From an uncultured Bacteroidales bacterium (GTDB lineage Bacteria > Bacteroidota > Bacteroidia > Bacteroidales > Muribaculaceae): DNA of 64,000 bases. The notes beneath the pieces are model-generated. The model searched no databases. It worked only from the letters and a program-made list of their open reading frames with translations, and was not told the DNA's origin. The stretch covers positions 1-64,000 of the forward strand of contig CANOUR010000002.1 of assembly GCA_947570265.1 (NCBI GenBank), read 5' to 3'. The position numbers and the translations under genes were made by a program. Positions within the stretch are counted from its first letter, which is position 1; every line of letters begins with the position of its first letter. Shown one piece after another: positions 25,517 through 33,128 of the stretch.

Positions 25517-25715
25517 TTACAAGAGCCTCCGCACGCTCGGCATCGGAGCGGCGCACAAGCAATCTCACCCCTCCGAACACCGGAACATAGAGATTGTTGT
25601 CATCCTCTACGACAGAGGCAATTCCATTTTCCTCAAGCATCCCCTTGACGATATATGCGTCGGGGGCGACATTGAATGTGGCGATGCTTACTAATTCGTC
25701 AGACATGCGGATCAT
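25500..25715 (-). CDS. DUF2007 family small protein
   Basis: A 71-residue cytoplasmic protein. The pattern SIATFNVAPDAYIVKGMLEENGIASVVEDDN...VRLLVRRSDAERAEALV matches DUF2007, sometimes called a putative signal-transducing protein, with an ACT-like alpha-beta fold; its molecular function is not established. Its ATG at 25715 overlaps the mltG stop by four bases (ATGA) and an alternative Met is at codon 4. Its 3' end overlaps the AraC gene start by 17 bases. These overlaps place it firmly within the operon. Confidence 0.83.
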   Translation of the reverse strand: MIRMSDELVSIATFNVAPDAYIVKGMLEENGIASVVEDDNNLYVPVFGGVRLLVRRSDAERAEALVNEFNS

Positions 25716-26785
25716 TTTATTTTACGGCGGTTAAGCTCCGCCTGATAGCGGCGGGCGTTGGCCTGATGTGTGGAATAGTCGGATGCGAAATTATGATAAC
25801 CCGAAAAATCCTCGCGGGCACACATGTAAAGAAATTTGTGAACCGGTGCGTCGAGAACTGCGTCGATTGTCGACACTTCGGGAACGCGTATAGGCCCGGG
25901 GGGCAACCCCGCATTGCGATATGTGTTGTAAGGCGATGCGACCGACAGCATCGGAAGCGTGATACGCCGGATGCTGAAGTCGCCCAACGAATATTTCACC
26001 GTGGGATCGGCCTGTAGCTTCATGCCCCGTTGCAGCCGGTTGATGTAGAGTCGAGCCACAGCAGGCATCTCATCTTTTTTCGATGTCTCTTCCTCGACTA
26101 TGGATGCGATGGTCGACACCTGCACCGGCGTCAGACCAAGCTCCGCTGCTTTAGCCCGTCTTGCGGCGTTCCACACACTGTCGCGGTGGCGGAGCAGCTT
26201 CGCCACCAGCTCACCGGGTGACACAGTCCAGTAGAAACTGTAGGTGTCGGGGATAAACGCCGCGGGAAACTCCGCCTGACCATAGCCGTGTGCAACCAAT
26301 GTGTCGGCCACAGCCTGCAAAAACTCATCGGCCGACATGTCGAGCCGTGAAGCCACACGCTGAGCCAACTGTGGCATTGTGCGAATGTTGTTGAACGTCA
26401 GATCGACGGGTGTCTGCCTACCTTTGGCAATACGGCGCGACAAGCTGATCGCGCTCTCGCCCGGCTCCACACGATATGCACCGTGCGGACGGGCGTCGCC
26501 ACCGGCTTGCAGCCGCCATAGTTTATAGACCTTATTGCCGAACTCATATCCGAGATTCGATATCAGCGAATCGGCCACAGCTTCACGGCTCGTCTCTTCA
26601 GGAAGGTAGATCCAGGGTCTGTCGTCACCTCCATACCCACGGAAAGCAAAGACAATAATGGCCACGATGACCATCACCACAGCCAGTCCTCCGATGAGAA
26701 GAGCATGGGCGTGGCGGCTCATAAATCCTTCGGGCGCTTTCTTTCGCGTACGTTTTTTTGATTTTTCGTCGGTTTTGCGTTCCAT
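25712..26785 (-). CDS. mltG: endolytic peptidoglycan transglycosylase MltG (YceG-like)
   Basis: Inner-membrane lytic transglycosylase that cuts nascent glycan strands and so sets peptidoglycan chain length. Residues 1-28 are basic and cytoplasmic, a single transmembrane helix spans about 29-50, and the rest is periplasmic. A LysM-like subdomain (about 65-130) precedes the YceG catalytic domain, where the conserved ASIVEEETSKKDEMP segment holds the catalytic Glu; further family motifs are LQADPTVKYSLGD, SPYNTYRNAGLPPGPI and FSGYHNFASDY. At 357 residues it has the typical length. It starts three bases after the Ig-like lipoprotein stop. Confidence 0.95.
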   Translation of the reverse strand: MERKTDEKSKKRTRKKAPEGFMSRHAHALLIGGLAVVMVIVAIIVFAFRGYGGDDRPWIYLPEETSREAVADSLISNLGYEFGNKVYKLWRLQAGGDARPHGAYRVEPGESAISLSRRIAKGRQTPVDLTFNNIRTMPQLAQRVASRLDMSADEFLQAVADTLVAHGYGQAEFPAAFIPDTYSFYWTVSPGELVAKLLRHRDSVWNAARRAKAAELGLTPVQVSTIASIVEEETSKKDEMPAVARLYINRLQRGMKLQADPTVKYSLGDFSIRRITLPMLSVASPYNTYRNAGLPPGPIRVPEVSTIDAVLDAPVHKFLYMCAREDFSGYHNFASDYSTHQANARRYQAELNRRKIK

Positions 26786-26788
26786 ATA

Positions 26789-28774
26789 TCAGCGAATTCG
26801 ATTGCGATCGGCGGCAGGATTGCGGAAGAACGGATCTTGCTGATACTGATCCCACAGCTCATCGACAGGTTCCTGCTCCCCGTCGACAGGCTCGTTGGGG
26901 TCGAAACCACGTGTTTTTGGTTTGTTTTTCTTGATTTCCTGCGGTTTCTGAAGATCTACCGGAGTCTCAAATATGTTCCATGACTGCTCGATGTCCCAAT
27001 TTTTCTTAAGCTCGAGCTTGCGTGGATAGTAGAACACCTCTTCGGGCTGCGTTGCTGATGCTATCTCACCGGTGTCCCACACGCCGTTGGCGTTGCGGTC
27101 GATGAACAACCGGGCATAATATGTGCCCGGCATGAGATATTCAAACGTGGCAACTCCATTTTCCACACCTGCGGAGCGGAATGGCTCGTCGCTACGCAAC
27201 AGCTCGACCACAGCCTGCACCGAATCGGGAATACCCGACACAGTGAAAAACAGCGCCGAATAGTCCTCAAGAGCGCGGGTCGTGAATATGTGCTGCAAAG
27301 GCTTGTTGTGCAGACCATATATGTCGTGTATCATGGCCGAATCAACCGTGAGCCGGTATCGCGTGCCCGGCTTCCACTCATATTCAGCTTTGAAATCGCG
27401 CGGTTTGAGCGAATCGATCATCACTATGTCCGGAGCTTTCACCGCTAGCCACAATGTGTCGGAAAGATACTCCATGCTGACACCCGTTGTGTCGATCCAC
27501 CGCACCGGAGCAGATGCCACAAACGACAAAGCCGCATTGAGATCCTGGGTTGTGCCGCCCGAGGGACTGAAACTGAGAAAATCGGTCAGCGGCGCCACGG
27601 AGTCGGCAGGCAGCGTGTCGGGCTGTTCCTTCACTTTCTTTGCCTTTGATTTTTTCTGTCCACGTAGTGTGAACGGAATAGTGTCGGTGCGCCAGCTTAT
27701 CTGGTCAAGCGAATCTGTGAACTGATAGCGTGTAGCGATTTTAAGCGAATCGACAGACATCAGAGCGGTATCGGCGATCCAGAAAGTCAGCGAATCGCGT
27801 CCGGCAGATGATTCGGTGACACTCATGCGGCTGAAATCATAACCATCGAACCGTCCGCCGACCACCGTCATATGCGGCAACGAATCGGCGGGCGCCGAGA
27901 AAACAAGTTGCAGGCGTTTGCGCTCGGGGCGCTCGTTCTTCACAAGATAACGGGGCGAATAATTCTCGTTGAACCATGTGAGCAACACGTCGTCAGGGAG
28001 AAAACGTGTGCCGGTTCTCACCACCACACTGTCCATGCCGGCAGAGCTTGTGACAGTGTCGGTGTATTCGGCCGGTTCTGACGTAGGACTGATCTCAACA
28101 TCATAAAAAGCCACATCCTCCGATCGATCCCAATGAAAATCACGGTTGACGTCGTTGATGGCGAATATGCGGTAAGCGCCGGGGCGCAGATTGCGTACGG
28201 TAAAATGTCCGAGCTGGTTGGTCTTGGTGATACGTTCGAGCGACATGGTGGTCAGCGTTGTGTCGGCAAAACCGTCGGCGCTGTACACACCCACTACCAT
28301 GCCCTGTGCCGGCTCGAGATTGCGTGCTTCAAAGACCATGCCCGAGATCGAGAGTGTGTCGCGCACCGCTCCGGTCGAGAAATCGAGCGCGAATCCGTCG
28401 AGCACGTTGTTTTCATTAAGATCGCGCACGGCATCGGCAAAATCAACCGTGTAAGTGACATCGGGCAGAAGAGTGTCCATGAACTCGACTATGACTCTGC
28501 GGCCATTGCCCGAGATGCGCGCCGGTTGCTTTTGCGGTGGCGAGACCACCACCTTGTTCGACGGGTCGTCGAGACTGATATTCTCATCGAAATACACGCT
28601 GAGGCGCGAACCGGCGAAATGCAGTGAACCGGGTGGCGGATCGCTCCTGACAAAACGCGGCGGGGTTTCATCACGAGGCCCCCCCTCGGGACGTCCTATC
28701 GAAGCGCACGCCGCCATGACCGCAGCTCCAACCACGGCCAACAACAATCTCAAATGCAGCAATCGTCGATCCAT
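26789..28774 (-). CDS. Ig-like (SbsA-type) domain lipoprotein
   Basis: A 661-residue predicted lipoprotein with signal and lipobox VMAACAS (Cys about residue 23), followed by GRPEGGPRDETPPRFVRSDPPPGS, the start of an SbsA Ig-like domain (about 25-135). A carboxypeptidase-regulatory-like beta sandwich (about 140-215: ISGMVFEARNLEPAQGMVVGVY, then YRIFAINDVNRDFHWD) and further Ig-like repeats follow. This architecture is a conserved Bacteroidota envelope protein of unknown function. It heads the operon with mltG, suggesting a cell-envelope role. A TAACTTTG box ends just four bases before the ATG, implying a nearly leaderless transcript. The C-terminal 50 residues are rich in Lys, Pro, Glu and Gln. 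Confidence 0.82.
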   Translation of the reverse strand: MDRRLLHLRLLLAVVGAAVMAACASIGRPEGGPRDETPPRFVRSDPPPGSLHFAGSRLSVYFDENISLDDPSNKVVVSPPQKQPARISGNGRRVIVEFMDTLLPDVTYTVDFADAVRDLNENNVLDGFALDFSTGAVRDTLSISGMVFEARNLEPAQGMVVGVYSADGFADTTLTTMSLERITKTNQLGHFTVRNLRPGAYRIFAINDVNRDFHWDRSEDVAFYDVEISPTSEPAEYTDTVTSSAGMDSVVVRTGTRFLPDDVLLTWFNENYSPRYLVKNERPERKRLQLVFSAPADSLPHMTVVGGRFDGYDFSRMSVTESSAGRDSLTFWIADTALMSVDSLKIATRYQFTDSLDQISWRTDTIPFTLRGQKKSKAKKVKEQPDTLPADSVAPLTDFLSFSPSGGTTQDLNAALSFVASAPVRWIDTTGVSMEYLSDTLWLAVKAPDIVMIDSLKPRDFKAEYEWKPGTRYRLTVDSAMIHDIYGLHNKPLQHIFTTRALEDYSALFFTVSGIPDSVQAVVELLRSDEPFRSAGVENGVATFEYLMPGTYYARLFIDRNANGVWDTGEIASATQPEEVFYYPRKLELKKNWDIEQSWNIFETPVDLQKPQEIKKNKPKTRGFDPNEPVDGEQEPVDELWDQYQQDPFFRNPAADRNRIR

Positions 28775-28778
28775 ACGG

Positions 28779-28786
28779 CAAAGTTA
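28779..28786 (-). promoter_or_regulatory. -7 box of the Ig-like lipoprotein gene, abutting the ATG
   Basis: Minus strand TAACTTTG, four bases before the start codon at 28774. It suggests a leaderless transcript for the mltG operon. Confidence 0.5.
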
Positions 28787-28922
28787 GCAAAAATCCGCAG
28801 GAGCAACCCGATATGAAAGCCTGGTCTCCCTTAAATTTTACAAAAATGCCTGTACGGAGGTCCGTCAAACAACCGCCGGCTTTATTTTTGACAATAAGTA
28901 AAGCCATCAGCTGCAAAATGGC

Positions 28923-28930
28923 TATATTTG
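28923..28930 (+). promoter_or_regulatory. -7 box of the unknown secreted protein gene
   Basis: TATATTTG ends seven bases before the ATG at 28938. A second TATTTTTG lies at 28883-28890 and would give a longer leader. Confidence 0.5.
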
Positions 28931-28937
28931 CAACATC

Positions 28938-30221
28938 ATGAAACACTTGTATCTATTTGCTGCAATGGCGTCTGTCTGCGCCAACGCATGGTCGCAGGAG
29001 CTACCTGCCACAAACGAGCCTAATGAGGGTCTATACTTCATGCAGTGCTATATCCGTCAATATTCCGACCGAGCGATCAACACATTCATCAATTTTCAGA
29101 TGGTGAAAGATGGCGAGAACAACGATTATGTGCTTCATGGAATTGTCGACGAGTTGATCGAATATGGCTCGATGCGACAAGACGGCAAGATCGAGAAGGT
29201 GTCGGATCTGCGTGGCCACATCGGAAGCGACGGACTGCTGACCATAGCGCCGTGGCAGCATGTCATGCGCCAGCAGGATGAAAACGGTGTGTGGCACGAT
29301 GTGTATTTCACCGGAGGTTATTGCGGTTGGGATTTCACTGACGAGGATGACCTGAAGCAATCTGACAACAACTCAAATCTCGCCGTGAAAGATCTGCCGG
29401 TATTCTTCACCGTCAGGGACAATAATGGCGAATACACATCAATGTATTCTGAAAACGGATTTTTCTTCGTTTGGGAAAATGAATCCACCGATGAAAAGCG
29501 ATTCCATTACTGCGATTACTTCCAAGTATCCGGAGATATAACGCAATACAATGCCATCTTCAATGCCGAGGAACATGACAGCGACAACCATTTGCCGATA
29601 GCCCCACACAAATCGTTCTACATGGATTGGGACGGTGCGAAAATCTTTCACGGCTATGTCGTTATAGTAGATGATATTATGAAGATCTCTTCGGCATGGC
29701 AACCGCATAGCTACAACAAAGCGTCTGCACCGGCAGTGACATTCTCACGTAACGCCACAGACTCAGACGTGTGGAACAGCATAAACACATTATGCGGTAT
29801 TTCCGGAAATCCACTGAACGCATATCTTTGGGAAATTGACAGCGACAGAAATCTTATAGGCGATGAAGCCAATCTGACCGTGAAGACCCGCAAGGACGAA
29901 TGGGGTAACATGGTAATTGACTTACCCACATACAGACGTATGTATTATACTCCGGAAGGACACTTAAGTATGTCTTTCAACACTGAATATCCGCAAGTTA
30001 TCACAATATATCGCTTTATACCTGAAGTAAAGTTGCCGGAAAACGGTGACAACGGTGACAATGGTGATAACGGAGAAAATGCCATCCTGACCCAAACCGC
30101 ATCGGACGGCCATGACAATGTGGAATACTTCAACCTGCAGGGCATGCGTCTGAACAATCCCGTCAGAGGCACAATCGTGATCGAACGCAAAGGAATGAAT
30201 TGCCGCAAGATCCGTTTCTGA
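28938..30221 (+). CDS. secreted protein of unknown function with (GDN) linker and C-terminal tail
   Basis: I do not recognise the family of this 427-residue protein. A signal peptide spans about 1-19 (ending NAWSQ). The body (about 25-365) is acidic and aromatic-rich with six cysteines, and looks beta-rich. A tandem Asn-Gly-Asp linker lies at about 368-380. The last 35 residues (VEYFNLQGMRLNNPVRGTIVIERKGMNCRKIRF) match the tail of the 645-residue Omp28-like protein in this window, a common anchoring/sorting-type ending. Base composition is visibly more A+T-rich than neighbours, compatible with accessory or transferred DNA. A TATATTTG box ends seven bases before the ATG. Confidence 0.7.
   Translation: MKHLYLFAAMASVCANAWSQELPATNEPNEGLYFMQCYIRQYSDRAINTFINFQMVKDGENNDYVLHGIVDELIEYGSMRQDGKIEKVSDLRGHIGSDGLLTIAPWQHVMRQQDENGVWHDVYFTGGYCGWDFTDEDDLKQSDNNSNLAVKDLPVFFTVRDNNGEYTSMYSENGFFFVWENESTDEKRFHYCDYFQVSGDITQYNAIFNAEEHDSDNHLPIAPHKSFYMDWDGAKIFHGYVVIVDDIMKISSAWQPHSYNKASAPAVTFSRNATDSDVWNSINTLCGISGNPLNAYLWEIDSDRNLIGDEANLTVKTRKDEWGNMVIDLPTYRRMYYTPEGHLSMSFNTEYPQVITIYRFIPEVKLPENGDNGDNGDNGENAILTQTASDGHDNVEYFNLQGMRLNNPVRGTIVIERKGMNCRKIRF
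30042..30071 (+). repeat. 9-bp tandem repeat coding an Asn-Gly-Asp linker
   Basis: Three-plus copies of AACGGTGAC with third-position drift, encoding N-G-D repeats between the body and the C-terminal tail of the secreted protein. It is a candidate length-variable tract. Confidence 0.75.
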
Positions 30222-30246
30222 TCTCAGAGTGTGTTCCAACCACAAA

Positions 30247-30276
30247 ACCGCCGCGGGCTTCACAGCTCACGGCGGT
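30247..30276. terminator. hairpin between convergent genes
   Basis: ACCGCCG (30247-30253) pairs with CGGCGGT (30270-30276) in the gap between the unknown secreted protein and the ferritin-like gene. Confidence 0.5.
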
Positions 30277-30304
30277 CACACGTTCATTGGGAAAATTGAG
30301 TGAG

Positions 30305-30793
30305 TTATGCATTCCGGCACAGACGCCGCCGTCGCGGGCCTATGCTGTAAAGCAGATCCTGTATATGCTGCTCGCTGCGAGCCTCTTCGAGAAGTATCTC
30401 GTCGGCCAGCGAGCAGGTGCGCTTATCCGACTTCCGTGCGAGATCAGCGATTTCCTGATATCGTATCATGGCATCCTCTTCAGCCATGCGTATCGATTTA
30501 AGAAACTGCTCAAGACCATGGCACACCGAGGTAAACGAAGCGGGGCGCATGTCGGCAAACGAAACTTCAGGTCGCCCGCCAAGTTCGATAATGCGCCGGC
30601 AAAGCAGCTTGGCATGACGCAACTTGCCTGCGGCATGGCGGAGCAATGATGCCGGCAGATCGATAAACTGAGGACAGACAACGGTGCGCGATGCAGCCCA
30701 ATAGCGGTAGTAAGCGAGCCATTCGGCGCTCAATGCGGCACACAGCCGATCGAGCAGCGGAGACTTGCCGGTGAAAGGGATTTTGTCAGTCAT
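30305..30793 (-). CDS. DpsL-like ferritin-fold protein with altered metal site
   Basis: A 162-residue four-helix-bundle protein resembling the Dps-like ferritins of Bacteroides. The first helix has ALSAEWLAYYRYW; later helices have LRHAAGKLRHAKLLCRRIIELGG, AEEDAMIRYQEIADLA and EILLEEARSEQHIQDLL. The usual ferroxidase motifs (Glu-x-x-His on helices 2 and 4) are changed: KLRH replaces an expected ELxH and EARS an expected ExxH, so iron oxidation may be impaired. The frame can be read up to 31324, but that extension runs antisense through rsmA; the ATG at 30793 gives a family-like start. It converges with the unknown secreted protein and diverges from rsmA. Protection of DNA or iron storage would be the family role. 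Confidence 0.78.
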   Translation of the reverse strand: MTDKIPFTGKSPLLDRLCAALSAEWLAYYRYWAASRTVVCPQFIDLPASLLRHAAGKLRHAKLLCRRIIELGGRPEVSFADMRPASFTSVCHGLEQFLKSIRMAEEDAMIRYQEIADLARKSDKRTCSLADEILLEEARSEQHIQDLLYSIGPRRRRLCRNA

Positions 30794-30896
30794 ACGTTGT
30801 GAGGGGTTATCAGTGAACATGTGTGACATTGTAACGTCCGTATCGCCGAATGGTTCGTATGAAACACGCGCCCACGGCACATACCGCGCAAATAAA

Positions 30897-30929
30897 TTTG
30901 GCTTTGCTCCCGACTTATTCGTATCTTTG
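30897..30929 (+). promoter_or_regulatory. rsmA-mgtE promoter
   Basis: TTTG (30897-30900), 21 bp, TATCTTTG (30922-30929). It decides the rsmA start at 30968 against the GTG at 30932. Confidence 0.78.
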
Positions 30930-30967
30930 GGGTGCGCTACGCTAACTACAAAAAGAAACTCCAAGTC

Positions 30968-31759
30968 ATGACAAAGAGAGTAAGACCCAAAAAAGCGCTC
31001 GGCCAGCATTTTCTTACAGACCTGAATGTGGCAAAGCGAATCGCCTCGACCCTCGACGAATACAAGAACCTGCCTGTGATCGAGGTAGGCCCGGGAATGG
31101 GTGTGCTCACACAGTTCCTGATCGATGACGGACACGACGTGCGTGTTGCCGAGATCGACGACGAAAGTGTGGAGTATCTTAAAGAGAATTTTCCTGCTCT
31201 CGACGGTCGTATAATCGAAGGCGACTTTCTGAAAATGGATCTTGACGATGTGTTTGCCGGCGACGGCAAATTCTGCGTCATCGGCAATTACCCCTACAAT
31301 ATATCGTCGCAGATATTCTTTCATGTGCTTGACTATAAAGACCGCGTGGCATGCTGCTCAGGCATGCTGCAGCGCGAGGTTGCCGAGCGCCTTGCGGCAA
31401 AACCGGGCACGAAAGCCCGCGGGATATTGAGTGTGCTGCTTCAGGCTTGGTTTGACGTGGAGTATCTTTTCACTGTTGACGAGAATGTGTTTAATCCGCC
31501 ACCCAAGGTAAAAAGCGGCGTGGTGAGACTGACACGCAACACCGTCTCTGACCTCGGATGCGATCCCGCACTGTTCAAGACGGTGGTCAAAACCACATTC
31601 GGAATGCGCCGCAAGGCTTTGCGCAACAGTGTGCGCGGATTGCTGCCCGCCGGAGCTCCGTTGCCCACGAGCGAGCTGCTGGCAATGCGCCCCGAGCAAC
31701 TCAGTGTCGCTGACTTCGTGGAACTCACCAATCTGATAGAATCTGTCCGTAAACAGTGA
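30968..31759 (+). CDS. rsmA: 16S rRNA (adenine1518/1519-N6)-dimethyltransferase
   Basis: KsgA/RsmA dimethylates two adenines in the 3' hairpin of 16S rRNA as a late quality step in small-subunit assembly. The 263-residue protein shows KKALGQHFLTD at the N terminus, the SAM-binding EVGPGMGVLT near residue 39, and the catalytic NYPYNISS. The reading frame extends to a GTG at 30932, but a well-formed promoter (TTTG, 21 bp, TATCTTTG ending at 30929) puts the transcript start around there, so the ATG at 30968 is chosen. It shares the TGATG junction with mgtE. Confidence 0.96.
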   Translation: MTKRVRPKKALGQHFLTDLNVAKRIASTLDEYKNLPVIEVGPGMGVLTQFLIDDGHDVRVAEIDDESVEYLKENFPALDGRIIEGDFLKMDLDDVFAGDGKFCVIGNYPYNISSQIFFHVLDYKDRVACCSGMLQREVAERLAAKPGTKARGILSVLLQAWFDVEYLFTVDENVFNPPPKVKSGVVRLTRNTVSDLGCDPALFKTVVKTTFGMRRKALRNSVRGLLPAGAPLPTSELLAMRPEQLSVADFVELTNLIESVRKQ

Positions 31760-33120
31760 TGAAACAGTTCACAGAAGACTATCTCGAAAGAATACGCCGC
31801 ATCGTGCACGAGCGCAACGACGCAGAGGCACGCAAGGCACTGGCCGATCTTCACCCCGCTGACATCGCCGAACTCTACGGCGATCTCGATTTGGGTGAGG
31901 CTGAATATCTCTATGCACTGCTCGACGAGGAGAAGGCTGCCGACGTGCTGATGGAACTTGACGAGGACGACCGCCGCAAGTTGCTGTCGGGCATGGATGT
32001 CGAGGACATCGCAAAACAGATCGACCACCTCGACACTGACGATGCCGTCGACGTGATACAGGAACTCGACGAAGACGAGCGCGAGAAGATCCTCAGCCAC
32101 ATCGACGATGTGGAACAGGCCGGCGACATCATCGACCTGCTGAAATACGACGAGGACACGGCCGGCGGCCTCATGGGCACCGAGATGATCGTGGTCAACG
32201 AAAACTGGTCTATGCCCGAGTGCATCAAGCAGATGAGAATGCAAGCAGAGGATATGGACGAGATATACTACGTCTACGTGGTGGACAATGACGACCGTCT
32301 GCGGGGCATTTTGCCTCTAAAGAAGCTGATCACCCATCCATCGGTGTCAAAGATAAAGCATGTGATGGAGACCGAACCGATCTCGGTGAAGACCGACACT
32401 CCGATCGACGACGTGGCTATCGATTTTGAAAAATACGACCTCGTGGCAATGCCTGTCGTTGACAGCATCGGACGTCTTGTGGGACGCATCACCGTCGACG
32501 ACGTGATGGATCAGGTGAGGGAATCGACCGAGAGGGACTATCAGCTTGCCAGCGGTCTGTCGAGCGATATCGAAACGAGCGACAACCTTTTCTCCCAGAC
32601 AAAAGCACGCTTGCCATGGCTGCTCATAGGCATGGTGGGCGGACTATGCAACTCTGTGATTCTCGGCAATTTCGAGGAAGGTTTCGTGGCCGATCCGGCT
32701 CTGGCGCTATTCATTCCTCTGATAGGCGGCACAGGCGGAAATGTGGGTACACAATCTTCGGCAATCGTGGTGCAAGGTCTGGCCAACGGCTCTATGGAGC
32801 TTAAGAATTCCACACGCCAGCTGTTGAAAGAGCTTGGTGTGGGACTGGTGAACGGTTGTATAATCTCGCTGCTGGTATTTGTCTACAACTTCCTGCGGCT
32901 GGGTGCCGGACATCAGGTCACCACTGTGGCTGTGTCCCTGTCGCTGTTTGCCGTTGTGATGTTCGCATCGGTGTTCGGCACATTCGTGCCACTGACTCTC
33001 GAGCGGTTCAAGATCGACCCTGCACTGGCTACCGGCCCGTTCATCTCCATCACCAACGACATCGTGGGCATGCTGATATACATGAGTATATCCACAGCAC
33101 TGATCTCAGCGCTGCTTTAA
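31759..33120 (+). CDS. mgtE: MgtE magnesium transporter
   Basis: Mg2+-gated magnesium channel of the inner membrane. The 453-residue protein has the acidic N domain (about 1-125, repeated Asp/Glu-rich LDEDDRRKLLSGMDVEDIA helices), a CBS pair (about 130-255, containing TAGGLMGTE and VVDSIGRLVGRITVDDVMD) and five C-terminal transmembrane helices. The conserved pore segment is readable as PLIGGTGGNVGTQSSAIVVQGLA. The start could be a GTG at 31756, but the ATG at 31759 forms a TGATG stop-start with rsmA and gives MKQFTEDYLER. No Mg2+ riboswitch would be expected, or is seen, because it is the second gene. Confidence 0.96.
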   Translation: MKQFTEDYLERIRRIVHERNDAEARKALADLHPADIAELYGDLDLGEAEYLYALLDEEKAADVLMELDEDDRRKLLSGMDVEDIAKQIDHLDTDDAVDVIQELDEDEREKILSHIDDVEQAGDIIDLLKYDEDTAGGLMGTEMIVVNENWSMPECIKQMRMQAEDMDEIYYVYVVDNDDRLRGILPLKKLITHPSVSKIKHVMETEPISVKTDTPIDDVAIDFEKYDLVAMPVVDSIGRLVGRITVDDVMDQVRESTERDYQLASGLSSDIETSDNLFSQTKARLPWLLIGMVGGLCNSVILGNFEEGFVADPALALFIPLIGGTGGNVGTQSSAIVVQGLANGSMELKNSTRQLLKELGVGLVNGCIISLLVFVYNFLRLGAGHQVTTVAVSLSLFAVVMFASVFGTFVPLTLERFKIDPALATGPFISITNDIVGMLIYMSISTALISALL

Positions 33121-33128
33121 CGGTGTTG

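Noticed and set aside
30794..31324. N-terminal extension of the ferritin-like frame to 339 residues
   Set aside because: The extra 177 residues run antisense to rsmA and show no ferritin character; ATG at 30793 gives a normal-sized protein.
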